NCBI RefSeq assembly: GCF_004295795.1
Contig: NZ_SEBR01000008.1
Span: 62,001-126,000, forward strand
Direction: 5' to 3'
Origin: Flavobacterium sp.
GTDB taxonomy: Bacteria; Bacteroidota; Bacteroidia; Flavobacteriales; Flavobacteriaceae
DNA length: 64,000 nt
Shown: piece after piece, positions 16,070-24,944 of the stretch
Layout: each line of letters opens with the position of its first letter
Numbering within the stretch: position 1 is the stretch's first letter
The notes under the pieces: generated by a model
What the model was told of the DNA's origin: nothing
Databases searched by the model: none
The model's input: only the letters and a program-made list of their open reading frames with translations
Position numbers and translations under genes: made by a program

Positions 16070-16432
16070 TTGGATTTGGAACTTAGATCAATTAGAACGT
16101 TTATTGGAGCTAAAGACTTTAAAACATCCCAATCTTTCTATAAGGACTTGGGTTTTACGGAAAATTTCATTTCCGAAAAAATGTCTTTGTTTACTTTCAA
16201 TCACCTAAGCTTTTATCTTCAGGATTATTTCGTTCAGGACTGGCTTGACAACTCCATGGTGCTCGCTGAAGTGGATAGTGTCGAAGAGCAATGGATTTTC
16301 TTGAAAAAATTGGAACTAGACACCAAATATGCCGGCGTTCAATTGATTCCTATCCAACAAAACGATTGGGGAAAAGAATGTCTATTGATAGACCCATCTG
16401 GCGTACTTTGGCATTTCGCGGAATTCCAATGA
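16070..16432 (+). CDS. VOC (glyoxalase/bleomycin-resistance) family protein
   Basis: 120 residues. RSIRTFIGAKDFKTSQSFYK at the start and ECLLIDPSGVLWHFAEF at the end are the beta-alpha-beta-beta-beta modules of the VOC fold. The frame has no early ATG: it begins at TTG 16070 right after a stop, so a TTG start is needed. TAATTTG just before fits a -7 element. Arsenic operons sometimes carry the VOC enzyme ArsI, but I see none of its cysteine signature, so this is left as a general VOC protein. Confidence 0.6.
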   Translation: MDLELRSIRTFIGAKDFKTSQSFYKDLGFTENFISEKMSLFTFNHLSFYLQDYFVQDWLDNSMVLAEVDSVEEQWIFLKKLELDTKYAGVQLIPIQQNDWGKECLLIDPSGVLWHFAEFQ

Positions 16433-16569
16433 CTGTCCAGGCCATTTACCAAGTCAACAATGGTCGCTGCAAACGCGCACTTACCTCCCGATAAATCATC
16501 TTAAGTTCAAGGTTATATGATAGCAAGGCAAATTCTCGGAAATTAATGTTCGCAGAGTTTGCCCAACAG

Positions 16570-17130
16570 TTATTTCCGGATAGGTATCAGTGTCACCTTA
16601 TCTAGATCAATCTCCTCCCTTTCTTCAAACAAAAAAGTGAATTGCTGTTTGGCCTTATAATAAACGTTTACTTTGTTTATGCCGTTGCGCAATGGTAGTC
16701 GAGGCGAACTGTCGAATAGTTTTTCCTCATCTGCCGCACGTTGTGCAATGCGATCTGAGACTACGGAATCCAATGTGACTGTTTGTTCGATATTCTTCTT
16801 GGCATAAATAGAAAGTATCAATTCGCGCATGCTGATATCTTCGTCGTTCGCAATATCGCCCTGCCCCCAAGCGTAGCACATCCGTGTGAATACACCGTGT
16901 GGAACAATTAGGACATTATCGTCTTCCTCTACATTTAGATAGTTGTATGACCTCAAAAGTTTCCATTTTCCCAAATCAATTTCAGAATCGTCAAACACAA
17001 AATTTAAATTTCCCACGGTTTCCTGTGTGGTAATAATGTGCACGAATCCTTTCAAAATCAGTTCTGACAGACCCTCAGGGTAATCGTAATTGAATTCCTT
17101 CTCACCATAGTATTTCTTGCACTTTGTCAT
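16570..17130 (-). CDS. hypothetical protein
   Basis: 186 residues from ATG 17130 (MTKCKKYYGEKEFNYDYPEG); another ATG six codons upstream is possible. It is cytoplasmic with no signal or membrane segment, rich in charged residues, and has an aromatic core (DDNVLIVPHGVFTRMCYAWG). No family recognised. Solitary placement between arsenic genes and a response regulator, in a region with other orphan genes, suggests an accessory gene. Confidence 0.55.
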   Translation of the reverse strand: MTKCKKYYGEKEFNYDYPEGLSELILKGFVHIITTQETVGNLNFVFDDSEIDLGKWKLLRSYNYLNVEEDDNVLIVPHGVFTRMCYAWGQGDIANDEDISMRELILSIYAKKNIEQTVTLDSVVSDRIAQRAADEEKLFDSSPRLPLRNGINKVNVYYKAKQQFTFLFEEREEIDLDKVTLIPIRK

Positions 17131-17391
17131 ATTGGCAAAAATCAGCACACCTTAGGTATTAAATCTTTCAATTGTCATCATCAGTAACGAATAAATAATA
17201 AGACGTTCCTATTAAAAAAAGCACAACAGTACATGCCGCGATTGGCATACCTCTAAGAATTTGTATGCAATGATAATAAATTTTGCATCACTAAGATTGA
17301 TTCGGCGCTGACGTTTCTAAGTCAATGATTTTGCCCGCGCAACGCCTCAGACAACGTTATTTGACGAGCCCAAACAACTCATGAATCTTTT

Positions 17392-17895
17392 TTAAGCACT
17401 GAAACATCCGGGTATACCGAACATTGAAGAATCTTTAAACACAAAAGTGTTTTTTTGAGGCAAAAAGCCGTTCCAATCCTTTTCAATAGCAAATCGCACC
17501 GATTCTTTGAAAAGATTATAGTCTGAACTTTTGGGAATATAAAATGTGGCGCCCGACGACATGCTTTTTTCTATATGCTCTATCATTGTCGAAGTCGTGA
17601 ACATAAAAACAGGAATATGGTCCCAGAGCTTCTCGGCGCGAATCATTTCTAAGATTTGAAGCCCATTATATAAGGGCATATTGATGTCGAGAAAAACAAA
17701 ATCTGGATTGGCGGGTCGCCTTTTAAGATTTTCGATCAAGGCAAGGCCATTGTCGAACGTCATAACTTCTACATCGAGATCGGCTGCTATTTCCTGAAAA
17801 AATTCTAGGTCGTCTGCGTCGTCGTCTGCGTAAAATATCATAGGGTCAAGTAGTTTGCGCGTTGATTTATTGAGGATAGTCGCCAAAATTGCCAT
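17392..17895 (-). CDS. single-domain response regulator receiver protein
   Basis: 167 residues, or 149 from the internal Met at 17841, which would give a typical receiver start (MIFYADDDADDLEFFQEI). The acidic pocket is DDD at 24-26, the phospho-acceptor is D70 in FLDINMP, the switch Thr is in FTTST (100-103), and K122 in YIPKSS completes the site. There is no output domain, so it acts by protein contact like CheY. No kinase is adjacent. Such orphan receivers are frequent in Flavobacteriaceae. Confidence 0.85.
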   Translation of the reverse strand: MAILATILNKSTRKLLDPMIFYADDDADDLEFFQEIAADLDVEVMTFDNGLALIENLKRRPANPDFVFLDINMPLYNGLQILEMIRAEKLWDHIPVFMFTTSTMIEHIEKSMSSGATFYIPKSSDYNLFKESVRFAIEKDWNGFLPQKNTFVFKDSSMFGIPGCFSA

Positions 17896-17920
17896 CGTCT
17901 GAAAAAGTCATTGATAAAAG

Positions 17921-17948
17921 AAGCCGTGACAAGTGGAGGTCACGGCTT
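17921..17948 (-). terminator. hairpin terminator (minus-strand orientation)
   Basis: AAGCCGTGAC and GTCACGGCTT form a perfect 10-bp stem with an 8-nt loop. On the minus strand it is followed by CTTTTATC; on the plus strand by GTTCAATTTG. It lies upstream of the response regulator, so it must end a transcript that begins further right. Confidence 0.55.
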
Positions 17949-18094
17949 GTTCAATTTGTAAGAACGTTGTTATTGTTTATCGAAAATAAGATTTTTCCCT
18001 CAAACTTCCAAGTGCGTTAATTAACAAATCCCGTAGGTTGTTTTGTCTACCTTGTAACCGTTATACCATATAACAAACACAGTTTTTGAAAGAA
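17949..18094 (-). other. short region between two hairpin terminators; possible small RNA or peptide
   Basis: About 145 bp lie between two strong hairpins and no annotated gene explains the left one. On the minus strand a short GTG-initiated frame could end YNGYKVDKTTYGIC. This could be a small peptide or a non-coding RNA; neither is established. Confidence 0.3.
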
Positions 18095-18127
18095 AAGTCC
18101 AAGCGTCATGTCTTGGGCTTTTTTATT
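18095..18127. terminator. bidirectional hairpin terminator
   Basis: AAGTCCAAG and CTTGGGCTT form a 9-bp stem with one G-T pair and an 8-nt loop, with T-runs on both strands. On the minus strand it ends the XRE gene, overlapping its stop codon. Confidence 0.6.
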
Positions 18128-18638
18128 TCTCCAATTTAGATGTTAGAAATTCGCGCTCTGCCGCTAGACATTCCCTTTTCAGATAAAGCTTTATCAAGGT
18201 GGTTTCATGATCGTTGGACGCGTACGATTTAAATTGGGAGGCAAAAGCTCGCATTTGTGCTGGGGAACTCTCTTGCCTGTTAGTTGACTCCGCTTCAAAA
18301 TGCAAGGAAAGAGCCGCCCGTTTACTAACCTTATCACTCTTTCTTTCCATCGCTCCAATTTTTCTCTCAAGCAAAGCGCGTTGGTACTCGTTCTCGCGTA
18401 ATAGTCCACCTACCGTAGTTTGATAAAGCTCGCCACTTATATCTTGGTTTCTTTGCCCTCGTGTTTGGGTTGCAAGTTTGGTTAATAAATCTGCCAAAAG
18501 CACCTTTGCATGCGCCGGAAGATCGCGTTTACCCAGTTCATACAATGAAAAATGCGAGCGGCTCACTTTTAACATCGCGGCCATTTCGCTTTGTGTAATG
18601 CCGAGCATAGATCGAGCTGAAGTTTGTTGCTGCCTCAT
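18123..18638 (-). CDS. XRE-type helix-turn-helix protein
   Basis: 171 residues. The N-terminal third is a lambda-repressor-like HTH: LGITQSEMAAMLKVSRSHFS, then LYELGKRDLP and ADLLTKL. The rest is a long charged helical region (RENEYQRALLERKIGAMERK), probably a coiled coil for dimerisation or partner binding; no peptidase or ligand domain. Its promoter region carries a TTGCT-N11-AGCAA palindrome and TTGTAGCAA, matching the site before the LexA-like gene, so it may belong to the same circuit. Confidence 0.7.
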   Translation of the reverse strand: MRQQQTSARSMLGITQSEMAAMLKVSRSHFSLYELGKRDLPAHAKVLLADLLTKLATQTRGQRNQDISGELYQTTVGGLLRENEYQRALLERKIGAMERKSDKVSKRAALSLHFEAESTNRQESSPAQMRAFASQFKSYASNDHETTLIKLYLKRECLAAEREFLTSKLEK

Positions 18639-18674
18639 AACATTAAGTTTGTAGCAATTTTAGAAATCGAAAAC

Positions 18675-18699
18675 TTTTGCTCCAACTTTTGAAGCAAAA
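18675..18699. promoter_or_regulatory. TTTTGCT-N11-AGCAAAA palindrome upstream of the XRE gene
   Basis: Seven-base perfect arms separated by 11 bp, 37 bp upstream of the XRE start. Flanking copies of the half-site are TTGTAGCAA at 18649-18657 (minus strand TTGCTACAA) and TTGCTACA at 18717-18724. The spacing and half-site match the palindrome at 19585, pointing to one regulator acting on both loci. Confidence 0.55.
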
Positions 18700-18818
18700 A
18701 TTTTCGCGAGTAAAGATTGCTACACCTTTTTGATGGGAGGTACTTGCAAAGGTATCGATATGCAGCTTGCCTTGCCGAAGTTGCAGAAATTACTTTGACT
18801 TTTCTATCTTTCCCTCAA

Positions 18819-19577
18819 TCAACTTTTTACGTCTCGGATCTCTTTGCGCAATACTTGGAACATCCCTTTTACGGTTTCAACGCTTAGGTCGTCCCGCTCG
18901 AACTCTTCGGTCTCGATGCTACAAACAAACTCCCAGACTTCGAGTATTTCAGAAAACTTTATCTCATAGTCCCCGTAGAGCAGATTGTTTGATTGCGCCA
19001 AAAATTTCGATTTGCCGATTTTTTCCAATCGCTTGTAGACAATTCCCTCACTTTTGGTAACGAGCACATACGTTTTTCCATCTTTTACCTCGGCAAGATT
19101 TTCCACATACCGCCCAACGATCAAGGACGAATCCTTGTGCGGCGGCATCGAGTCGCCACTTCCCGGAAATGCCCTGAATTTTCCCGACCGCAAAAACGGC
19201 AGCGATATGGTTTGCAACCCATCGATGAACTCGGGATCTGCGTAGCCACTCGCGTAACCCATGCGGGCTTTATGCGGAACAACCTCAATCAAATTTTCGC
19301 CGCTTTGGTCTGTCTTTATGGGTAACAAGAGCCTGTTGTCTTCGAGTTTTAGCAACTCGTCCAATTCGATTTTCCTTATATCGGCAGACAGCAGCAGGTC
19401 TATGCTCACATTGAAAAATCTTGAAATTCCTTTCAGTATATCGTAAGGTGCTTCTGACCGGCCGTCCTCGTACTTGGAATACCGTGCGCGCGAAATGCCG
19501 AGCCCTTCTGCCAATTTTTCTTGAGAGAGTTTCTTTTTGAGCCTCAAGCTCCTGATGTTGTCTGAAAATAAAGACAT
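18819..19577 (-). CDS. LexA-like regulator: XRE HTH plus S24 peptidase domain
   Basis: 252 residues from ATG 19577 (MSLFSDNIRSLRLKKKLSQE); an upstream frame would run into the divergent polymerase gene. HTH at residues 6-60 (KLSQEKLAEGLGISRARYSK, YEDGR). S24 domain at ~95-235: GYASGYADPEF, catalytic Ser143 in GSGDSMPP, and Lys182 in IVYKRLEK. In the cleavage region the usual Ala-Gly is Met106-Gly107, so self-cleavage may be altered. It is divergent from dinB across an 81-bp gap holding a palindromic operator, the expected layout for a damage-responsive repressor of the mutagenesis operon. Confidence 0.8.
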   Translation of the reverse strand: MSLFSDNIRSLRLKKKLSQEKLAEGLGISRARYSKYEDGRSEAPYDILKGISRFFNVSIDLLLSADIRKIELDELLKLEDNRLLLPIKTDQSGENLIEVVPHKARMGYASGYADPEFIDGLQTISLPFLRSGKFRAFPGSGDSMPPHKDSSLIVGRYVENLAEVKDGKTYVLVTKSEGIVYKRLEKIGKSKFLAQSNNLLYGDYEIKFSEILEVWEFVCSIETEEFERDDLSVETVKGMFQVLRKEIRDVKS

Positions 19578-19584
19578 TGCGATA

Positions 19585-19606
19585 TTGCTACAATTTGTAT
19601 CAGCAA
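19585..19606. promoter_or_regulatory. TTGCT-N12-AGCAA palindrome between lexA-like gene and dinB
   Basis: It lies 8 bp upstream of the LexA-like start and 53 bp upstream of dinB, so one operator could control both. The interior (ACAATTTGTAT) also resembles the site at 18675 (CCAACTTTTG). A TAATTTTG -7-like element for dinB sits at 19635-19642. Confidence 0.6.
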
Positions 19607-19658
19607 ATATAAAAGTTTTTGCGACAACCTGTCCTAATTTTGCCTTGTACAAAAATGA

Positions 19659-20810
19659 ATGAAGATGCAACGATCGATAGTACACATGGACTTGGACGCT
19701 TTTTTCGTATCCTGCGAGGTGCAGAGAGACAATAGATTATCAGGAATTCCGCTTATCATTGGTGGCGGTTCAGACCGCGGTGTGGTGGCTTCTTGCTCTT
19801 ACGAAGCCCGAAAATTCGGGGTGCATTCGGCCATGCCGATGCGTCAGGCACTCTTTAGATGCCCGGACGCGAAAATCATCAAGGGTGATATGGATTTTTA
19901 TTCGAAGATGTCAAACACAGTCACCGAAATAATCGAAGGTCAGGCACCGGTAATCGAAAAAGCGAGCATTGATGAATTTTATCTAGACGTGAGTGGGATG
20001 GATAAATTTTTCGGATGCTACAAATGGACGAATGAACTGGTAAAGACGATAACCCGGGAAACCGGATTACCGATGAGTTTTGCTCTTTCGGTCAACAAGA
20101 CGGTTTCGAAAATCGGTACGGGAGAAAGCAAGCCAAAAGGACATATGGAAATCCCTTCGTCTTGCGTGAAGTCATTTTTGAATCCACTGCCAGTGTACAA
20201 AATACCAGGCGTGGGCGAGAAAACTTCCAACCTACTTTCGAGAACAGGCATACGAACGATTCACACATTGTCTGAAGTTCCTGTAGAAATGCTGCACCGC
20301 ATGTTCGGCCAAAATGGAATTGAACTTTGGAAAAAGGCAAACGGCATCGACAACACGCCCGTGCAGCCTTATCGCGAGCAAAAATCCATATCGACCGAAA
20401 GAACTTTCGAACAAGATACAATTGACATCCGCATGGTGAAAGACATACTTACCGGAATGGTCGAGCGCCTTTGTTTCCAGTTGCGTTCGGAAGATTGGTT
20501 GGTGACCACCGTAACGATTCGGATACGCTATGCAAATTTCGATACCGAGACCAAACAGTGTAAAGTGCAAAGCACCTCTTGCGACCACGCGTTAATCAGG
20601 ACTGTGATGCTGCTTTTTGATAAGCATTATAACCGTCGTATGCGGATACGTCTTGTGGGAGTGCGCTTTTCAGGACTGGTGCGTGGAAAATACCAAATCA
20701 ACATTTTCGAGGATACAGCCGAAAAGATTTCCTTGTATCAGGCTATCGACAAGATCAAAAGAAGGTTCGGTTCTGACGCCGTAGGCCTTTGCAATGCTAT
20801 GATAAACTAG
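19659..20810 (+). CDS. dinB: Y-family DNA polymerase (DNA polymerase IV type)
   Basis: 383 residues. Catalytic carboxylates lie in HMDLDAFFVSCE (D11) and SIDEFYLD (near 103-108); the steric and palm regions YEARKFGVHSAMPM and GKRIPGVG-type HhH (IPGVGEKTSNLL) are intact. This is a translesion polymerase that copies damaged templates with low fidelity. It begins a four- to five-gene run with only 3 bp before the next gene (DnaE). Pairing of a Y-family polymerase with a DnaE-type polymerase under a LexA-like regulator is the mutasome arrangement (compare ImuB-DnaE2). It has the catalytic residues that ImuB lacks. Confidence 0.9.
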   Translation: MKMQRSIVHMDLDAFFVSCEVQRDNRLSGIPLIIGGGSDRGVVASCSYEARKFGVHSAMPMRQALFRCPDAKIIKGDMDFYSKMSNTVTEIIEGQAPVIEKASIDEFYLDVSGMDKFFGCYKWTNELVKTITRETGLPMSFALSVNKTVSKIGTGESKPKGHMEIPSSCVKSFLNPLPVYKIPGVGEKTSNLLSRTGIRTIHTLSEVPVEMLHRMFGQNGIELWKKANGIDNTPVQPYREQKSISTERTFEQDTIDIRMVKDILTGMVERLCFQLRSEDWLVTTVTIRIRYANFDTETKQCKVQSTSCDHALIRTVMLLFDKHYNRRMRIRLVGVRFSGLVRGKYQINIFEDTAEKISLYQAIDKIKRRFGSDAVGLCNAMIN

Positions 20811-20813
20811 ATT

Positions 20814-23800
20814 ATGTATCTCAATTGCCACTCTTATCACAGTCTGCGCCACGGTACGATCCCGATTGAAGGGCTCGTCGAGATGGCCCTTAAATACGAC
20901 ATTCCTGCTTTGGCATTAACCGATATAAACACGGTGACAGGCATCTACGACTTCGTAAAACTTTGCGAAAAAGCTGGCATAAAACCACTTGTCGGAATCG
21001 AGTTTCGTGTAGGCGGGAAATTGCTTTTCATCGGCCTTGCCAAAAACGCGAATGGCATTGCGGAAATGAACCGCCACTTGTCCCAGCACAATCTAGAGAA
21101 AGTTCCCGTTCCCGAACACGCGCCTGAATTTCAGGATACCGTAATCATCTACCCTGTCCAAAATGTTCCCAAAAATCTGCGCGAGTTCGAATATATTGGG
21201 ATACGTGCCAATCAACTATCTCTTCTTTATTCTTGGAAATGGAAAAAAGTAAGGGACAAAATGGTGGCGCTGAACCCCGTGACTATTCGCTCAAAGCAGG
21301 AATACAATCTGCATCGCATTCTTCGGGCTATAGACAGCAATGTGATTCTTACGAAAATGGGAAAAGACGATTTGGCCGACGAATCAGAAAAAATGGTTTC
21401 CTATGATCAGATTTGCGACGCTTTTTCCGAACACCGCGATATCGTCTCAAGAACTTTATCTATCATTGACCAATGCGACTACGCCTTTAACTTTACATCT
21501 CCCAAGAACAAGAAGCACTTCACTCAAAACCAGCAGACCGATCTTGAATTACTAACGCGCCTGGCATTCGAAGGCAAGCAAAGACGGTACGGTGTTGATA
21601 ATGCAGATGCGATCACACGCGTGAATAAGGAGCTTAAAGTGATAGACGATCTCGGGTTCAGCGGTTATTTTCTTATTACGTGGGATATTATCGAATACAG
21701 CAAAAGCAGAGGATTCATGCATGTTGGCCGTGGGTCTGGCGCTAATAGCATCGTGAGCTATTGCCTTGGCATCACCGATATTTGTCCCATAGAACTTGAC
21801 TTGTATTTCGAGCGCTTTTTGAACTCGAGCCGTAAAAGCCCGCCTGACTTTGACATAGACTGGTCGTGGCAGGAGCGCGATTTCATACTTGAGTATATTT
21901 TCACCAAATATGGTCGTGACCACGTGGCTTTTTGCGGGACGAATGTCGAATTCAAATATCGGTCAATCTTTCGCGAACTTGGCAAAGTGTTTGGCTTGCC
22001 CAAAGAGGAAATTGACAAGCTGGCCAAATCACCCATATCAAAACATGACGACAGTGAACTCGTCAAGCTCATACATAAGTACGGCCAGCTGCTTGAAAAA
22101 TTTCCCAACCAACGCAGCATGCACTCCTGTGGTATCCTGATTTCGGAAGAGCCTATTACCAACTATACCGCTCTTGAAATGCCTCCGAAAGGTTTTCCTA
22201 TCGTGCAATTTGATATGCACGTAGCCGAAGATATAGGATTTGAGAAATTCGACATCCTTAGCCAGCGCGGATTGGGCACGATAAACGACACGGTAAAACT
22301 AATTGAAAAGAACAGAGGCATCAAAGTCGACATCTCCGATGTTGCCCTTTTCAAGAACGAACCCACCGCCAATGAATGGCTAAGCCGTGGTAAGACAATT
22401 GGTTGCTTTTACATTGAAAGTCCGGCCATGCGCGGATTGCTTCGTCGTCTCAAATGCGAAAATTACAAAGTCTTGGTAGCAGCCTCCTCCATTATCCGGC
22501 CAGGCGTGGCCATGAGCGGCATGATGCGGGAATATATCATAAGGCATAACCATCCCAACGAGTTCGAATATTTCCATCCCGTTTTTGAGCAGCAGTTAGG
22601 CGAAACCTATGGCGTAATGGTCTATCAGGAAGACGTGATAAAAATCGCGTTGCACTACGCAGGCCTCGAGCCCGCTTACGGTGATATCCTACGCCGCGCA
22701 ATCAGTGGCAAGCAACGCTCGATGAAGGAACTCCAAATCGTGAAAGGACGGTTTTTCGAGTGCTGTGCAGAACGCGGACATCCTTTGCAGCTGAGCCAGG
22801 AAGTTTATCGACAAATTGAATCCTTTGCAGGCTATTCGTTTTGCAAAGCGCATTCGGCGTCTTATGCTGTAGAAAGCTACCAAAGCCTGTATTTGAAAGT
22901 TTACTATGGGATCGAATTCATGACGGCGGCTATTAACAATGGCGGCGGTTTCTATCGCACCGAAGTTTACATACACGAGGCGAGAATGTCAGGAGCCGAG
23001 GTGAAAATTCCATGTGTAAACCGCAGTTTGGTTCAGACCACGGTTTACGGAAGGGTAATTTATCTAGGGTTTATGCACCTAAAGAGCCTTGACGCCAAGA
23101 CCGCCAATGTGATCGTGTGCGAGCGTGAAAGCAATGGCGACTTCGCATCGTTGGAGGATTTCGTGAAGCGCGTTCCCATTGGGATCGAGACACTACAGCT
23201 GCTGATATTCATCGGGGCTTTCAACTTTACCAAAAATAGCAAGAACGAACTTGCTTTGACGGCACGCTTGCTTTTAGGAACTGAACCGCCCACATCAAAA
23301 TCGCTGACACTCCTCGAAGAGCCTGTCAAGGAATTCAACCTACCACAGCTTTCTCGATCAAAATTTGAGGACGCCTTTGATGAGATTGAGTTGCTCGATT
23401 TTCCTGTGTCCTGTTCCCCATTCGATATCCTGAAAACGAAATATCGCGGTGATGTAATGACAAAAGACCTATTACTTCATCATAAAAAACAAGTCAAGAT
23501 GCTGGCCTATCTCATATCGAGAAAACAAGTTCCTACCGCCAGGGGCGATATGTACTTTGGTACTTGGATCGATGTTGAGGGGGAATATTTCGATACGGCC
23601 CATTTTGCCGACTGCCTTCAAAAATTTCCTTTTCAAGGCGGCGGCTGTTATTTACTGTTGGGGATGGTAGAAGTCGATTTCCATTTTCCAACCATCACAG
23701 TGACAAAGATGGCTAAAATGCCGTTCATAGCAGACCCACGTTACACTCATGATCACAAATTACAATACAAAACGCAATCCCAGATTCGGGAAGACCTGAG

Positions 23801-23891
23801 CTTAACTGAGCGAGCACCTTATCCGCAGGAGCATCAAATTGGTTTGCCTAGATATAGAATGCAACCCAACAACAGCGCTCAAAAAACTTAA
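20814..23891 (+). CDS. dnaE: DnaE-type DNA polymerase III alpha subunit (error-prone branch likely)
   Basis: 1025 residues. N-terminal PHP domain (NCHSYHSLRHG, then LALTDINTVTGIYDF), catalytic palm with PDFDIDW near 343-349 and RGSGANSIVSYCLGI near 300, and fingers GVMVYQEDVIKI and GYSFCKAHSASYA near 680. The length is below that of replicative DnaE (1100-1450) and near DnaE2/ImuC. The PHP motif is less canonical than in the main replicase. Set 3 bp after dinB, it is most likely the polymerase partner for damage-induced mutagenesis rather than the chromosomal replicase. Confidence 0.88.
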   Translation: MYLNCHSYHSLRHGTIPIEGLVEMALKYDIPALALTDINTVTGIYDFVKLCEKAGIKPLVGIEFRVGGKLLFIGLAKNANGIAEMNRHLSQHNLEKVPVPEHAPEFQDTVIIYPVQNVPKNLREFEYIGIRANQLSLLYSWKWKKVRDKMVALNPVTIRSKQEYNLHRILRAIDSNVILTKMGKDDLADESEKMVSYDQICDAFSEHRDIVSRTLSIIDQCDYAFNFTSPKNKKHFTQNQQTDLELLTRLAFEGKQRRYGVDNADAITRVNKELKVIDDLGFSGYFLITWDIIEYSKSRGFMHVGRGSGANSIVSYCLGITDICPIELDLYFERFLNSSRKSPPDFDIDWSWQERDFILEYIFTKYGRDHVAFCGTNVEFKYRSIFRELGKVFGLPKEEIDKLAKSPISKHDDSELVKLIHKYGQLLEKFPNQRSMHSCGILISEEPITNYTALEMPPKGFPIVQFDMHVAEDIGFEKFDILSQRGLGTINDTVKLIEKNRGIKVDISDVALFKNEPTANEWLSRGKTIGCFYIESPAMRGLLRRLKCENYKVLVAASSIIRPGVAMSGMMREYIIRHNHPNEFEYFHPVFEQQLGETYGVMVYQEDVIKIALHYAGLEPAYGDILRRAISGKQRSMKELQIVKGRFFECCAERGHPLQLSQEVYRQIESFAGYSFCKAHSASYAVESYQSLYLKVYYGIEFMTAAINNGGGFYRTEVYIHEARMSGAEVKIPCVNRSLVQTTVYGRVIYLGFMHLKSLDAKTANVIVCERESNGDFASLEDFVKRVPIGIETLQLLIFIGAFNFTKNSKNELALTARLLLGTEPPTSKSLTLLEEPVKEFNLPQLSRSKFEDAFDEIELLDFPVSCSPFDILKTKYRGDVMTKDLLLHHKKQVKMLAYLISRKQVPTARGDMYFGTWIDVEGEYFDTAHFADCLQKFPFQGGGCYLLLGMVEVDFHFPTITVTKMAKMPFIADPRYTHDHKLQYKTQSQIREDLSLTERAPYPQEHQIGLPRYRMQPNNSAQKT

Positions 23892-23955
23892 CAGTTCGAT
23901 AAGAAAATTCGGAACGGTATTAGCATAATGCCGCTCACCATAAATACTTGAAAAT

Positions 23956-24630
23956 ATGTGCTATTACGTGGACAGAAGCAGTTCGATGGAAGATATTGAA
24001 ACACGATACGGCGTCAAATATTACCAACCCCAATATTATGACAATAAACCACCTATGCCTTCAAAATTCATTCACGGTTTTGAACACCCGGGAATGCTCA
24101 TCATAACCAATAAACGGCCTGATTTGGTGACGGTCGCCGAATGGGGACTTGTTCCGCACTGGGCAAAAGATCCGGAAGCTTTCCGTGAGAAAGCCAACAC
24201 ACTGAATGCCATGATTGAAACGATTGACGACAAGCCCTCGTTTCGCGATGCCGTAAATAACAGATGTCTTGTTGTTGTCGACAGTTTCTACGAGTACAAA
24301 TGGCTCGATCCTAAAGGTAAAGAAAAGGAACCATACAAAATTCAGCTTGAGGGCGGTATGATGTTTTCATTGGCGGGAATCTTTTCGAGATTTACTGATC
24401 CCACTACCGGTCAACCGGTTGGGAGTGTTTCTCTTGTTACAACGAAAGCCAATCCTTTGATGGAAATAATACATAATTCAAAGAAAAGGATGCCATTGGT
24501 GCTTCGTCACGAAGAGGAACAAAGTTGGCTGTCAGGCGACCCGATGAAAAAATTTGAAAACCGTAATGAGATAAGTCTCTTGGCGGAACCAACCCAAAAT
24601 TATTTAAGAACATTAAAACAAGCTAGTTAA
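23956..24630 (+). CDS. SRAP-domain (HMCES/YedK) abasic-site protein
   Basis: 224 residues. Cys2 after the initiator Met (MCYYVD) is the residue that forms the thiazolidine crosslink to abasic sites. N in NTLNAMIET, E113 in SFYEYK and H173 in IIHNSKKRMP complete the active site, and WGLVPHWAKD is the family signature. It shields abasic sites in single-stranded DNA. It belongs to the mutagenesis operon, 64 bp after dnaE, and overlaps the next start (TAATG). Confidence 0.9.
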   Translation: MCYYVDRSSSMEDIETRYGVKYYQPQYYDNKPPMPSKFIHGFEHPGMLIITNKRPDLVTVAEWGLVPHWAKDPEAFREKANTLNAMIETIDDKPSFRDAVNNRCLVVVDSFYEYKWLDPKGKEKEPYKIQLEGGMMFSLAGIFSRFTDPTTGQPVGSVSLVTTKANPLMEIIHNSKKRMPLVLRHEEEQSWLSGDPMKKFENRNEISLLAEPTQNYLRTLKQAS

Positions 24631-24944
24631 TGCTATTGGAAGGAAATACACTTGAGGAAAAAGCGAAGTGGCTATTTAAGATCACTGAAAATCTTGAAGA
24701 TGCCCTCAACGATTATCAGGATCAGCATGAAGAATTTCCGCATATTTTCAAACCAGTCTGTGATATGCTATTCAAACACTGGAAGTTATTGGATCGCAAT
24801 ACTACTGACGGCCCTGCTGACGATTCGGCGTATCAGGAAGCAATCAATGATCTGATGGCGATTTACGTTCCCATGTACAACATATTTTTAAGCGAGCGCT
24901 ACGGGTTTGTAGAAATTTCGAAGAAAACGGAGAGTGAAAACTGA
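24630..24944 (+). CDS. small helical protein in the mutagenesis operon
   Basis: 104 residues, acidic and helical (KWLFKITENLEDALNDYQDQ, then VPMYNIFLSERYGFVEISKK). No signal peptide, zinc site or known motif. It overlaps both the HMCES-like gene before it and the AlkB-like gene after it, so it is tightly coupled to DNA-damage functions. It might be an adaptor or regulator; no function is claimed. Confidence 0.6.
   Translation: MLLEGNTLEEKAKWLFKITENLEDALNDYQDQHEEFPHIFKPVCDMLFKHWKLLDRNTTDGPADDSAYQEAINDLMAIYVPMYNIFLSERYGFVEISKKTESEN

Noticed and set aside
15933-16208. 91-codon frame overlapping the VOC gene
   Set aside because: The VOC frame has both fold modules; this one has none.
16070-16432. 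VOC protein as ArsI organoarsenical lyase
   Set aside because: The cysteine signature expected for ArsI is absent and the gene is ~195 bp from arsC.
17353-17363. AACGTTATTTG, identical to the right end of repeat copy 1
   Set aside because: The rest of the repeat (stem boxes) is not found around it, so an 11-base match alone may be chance.
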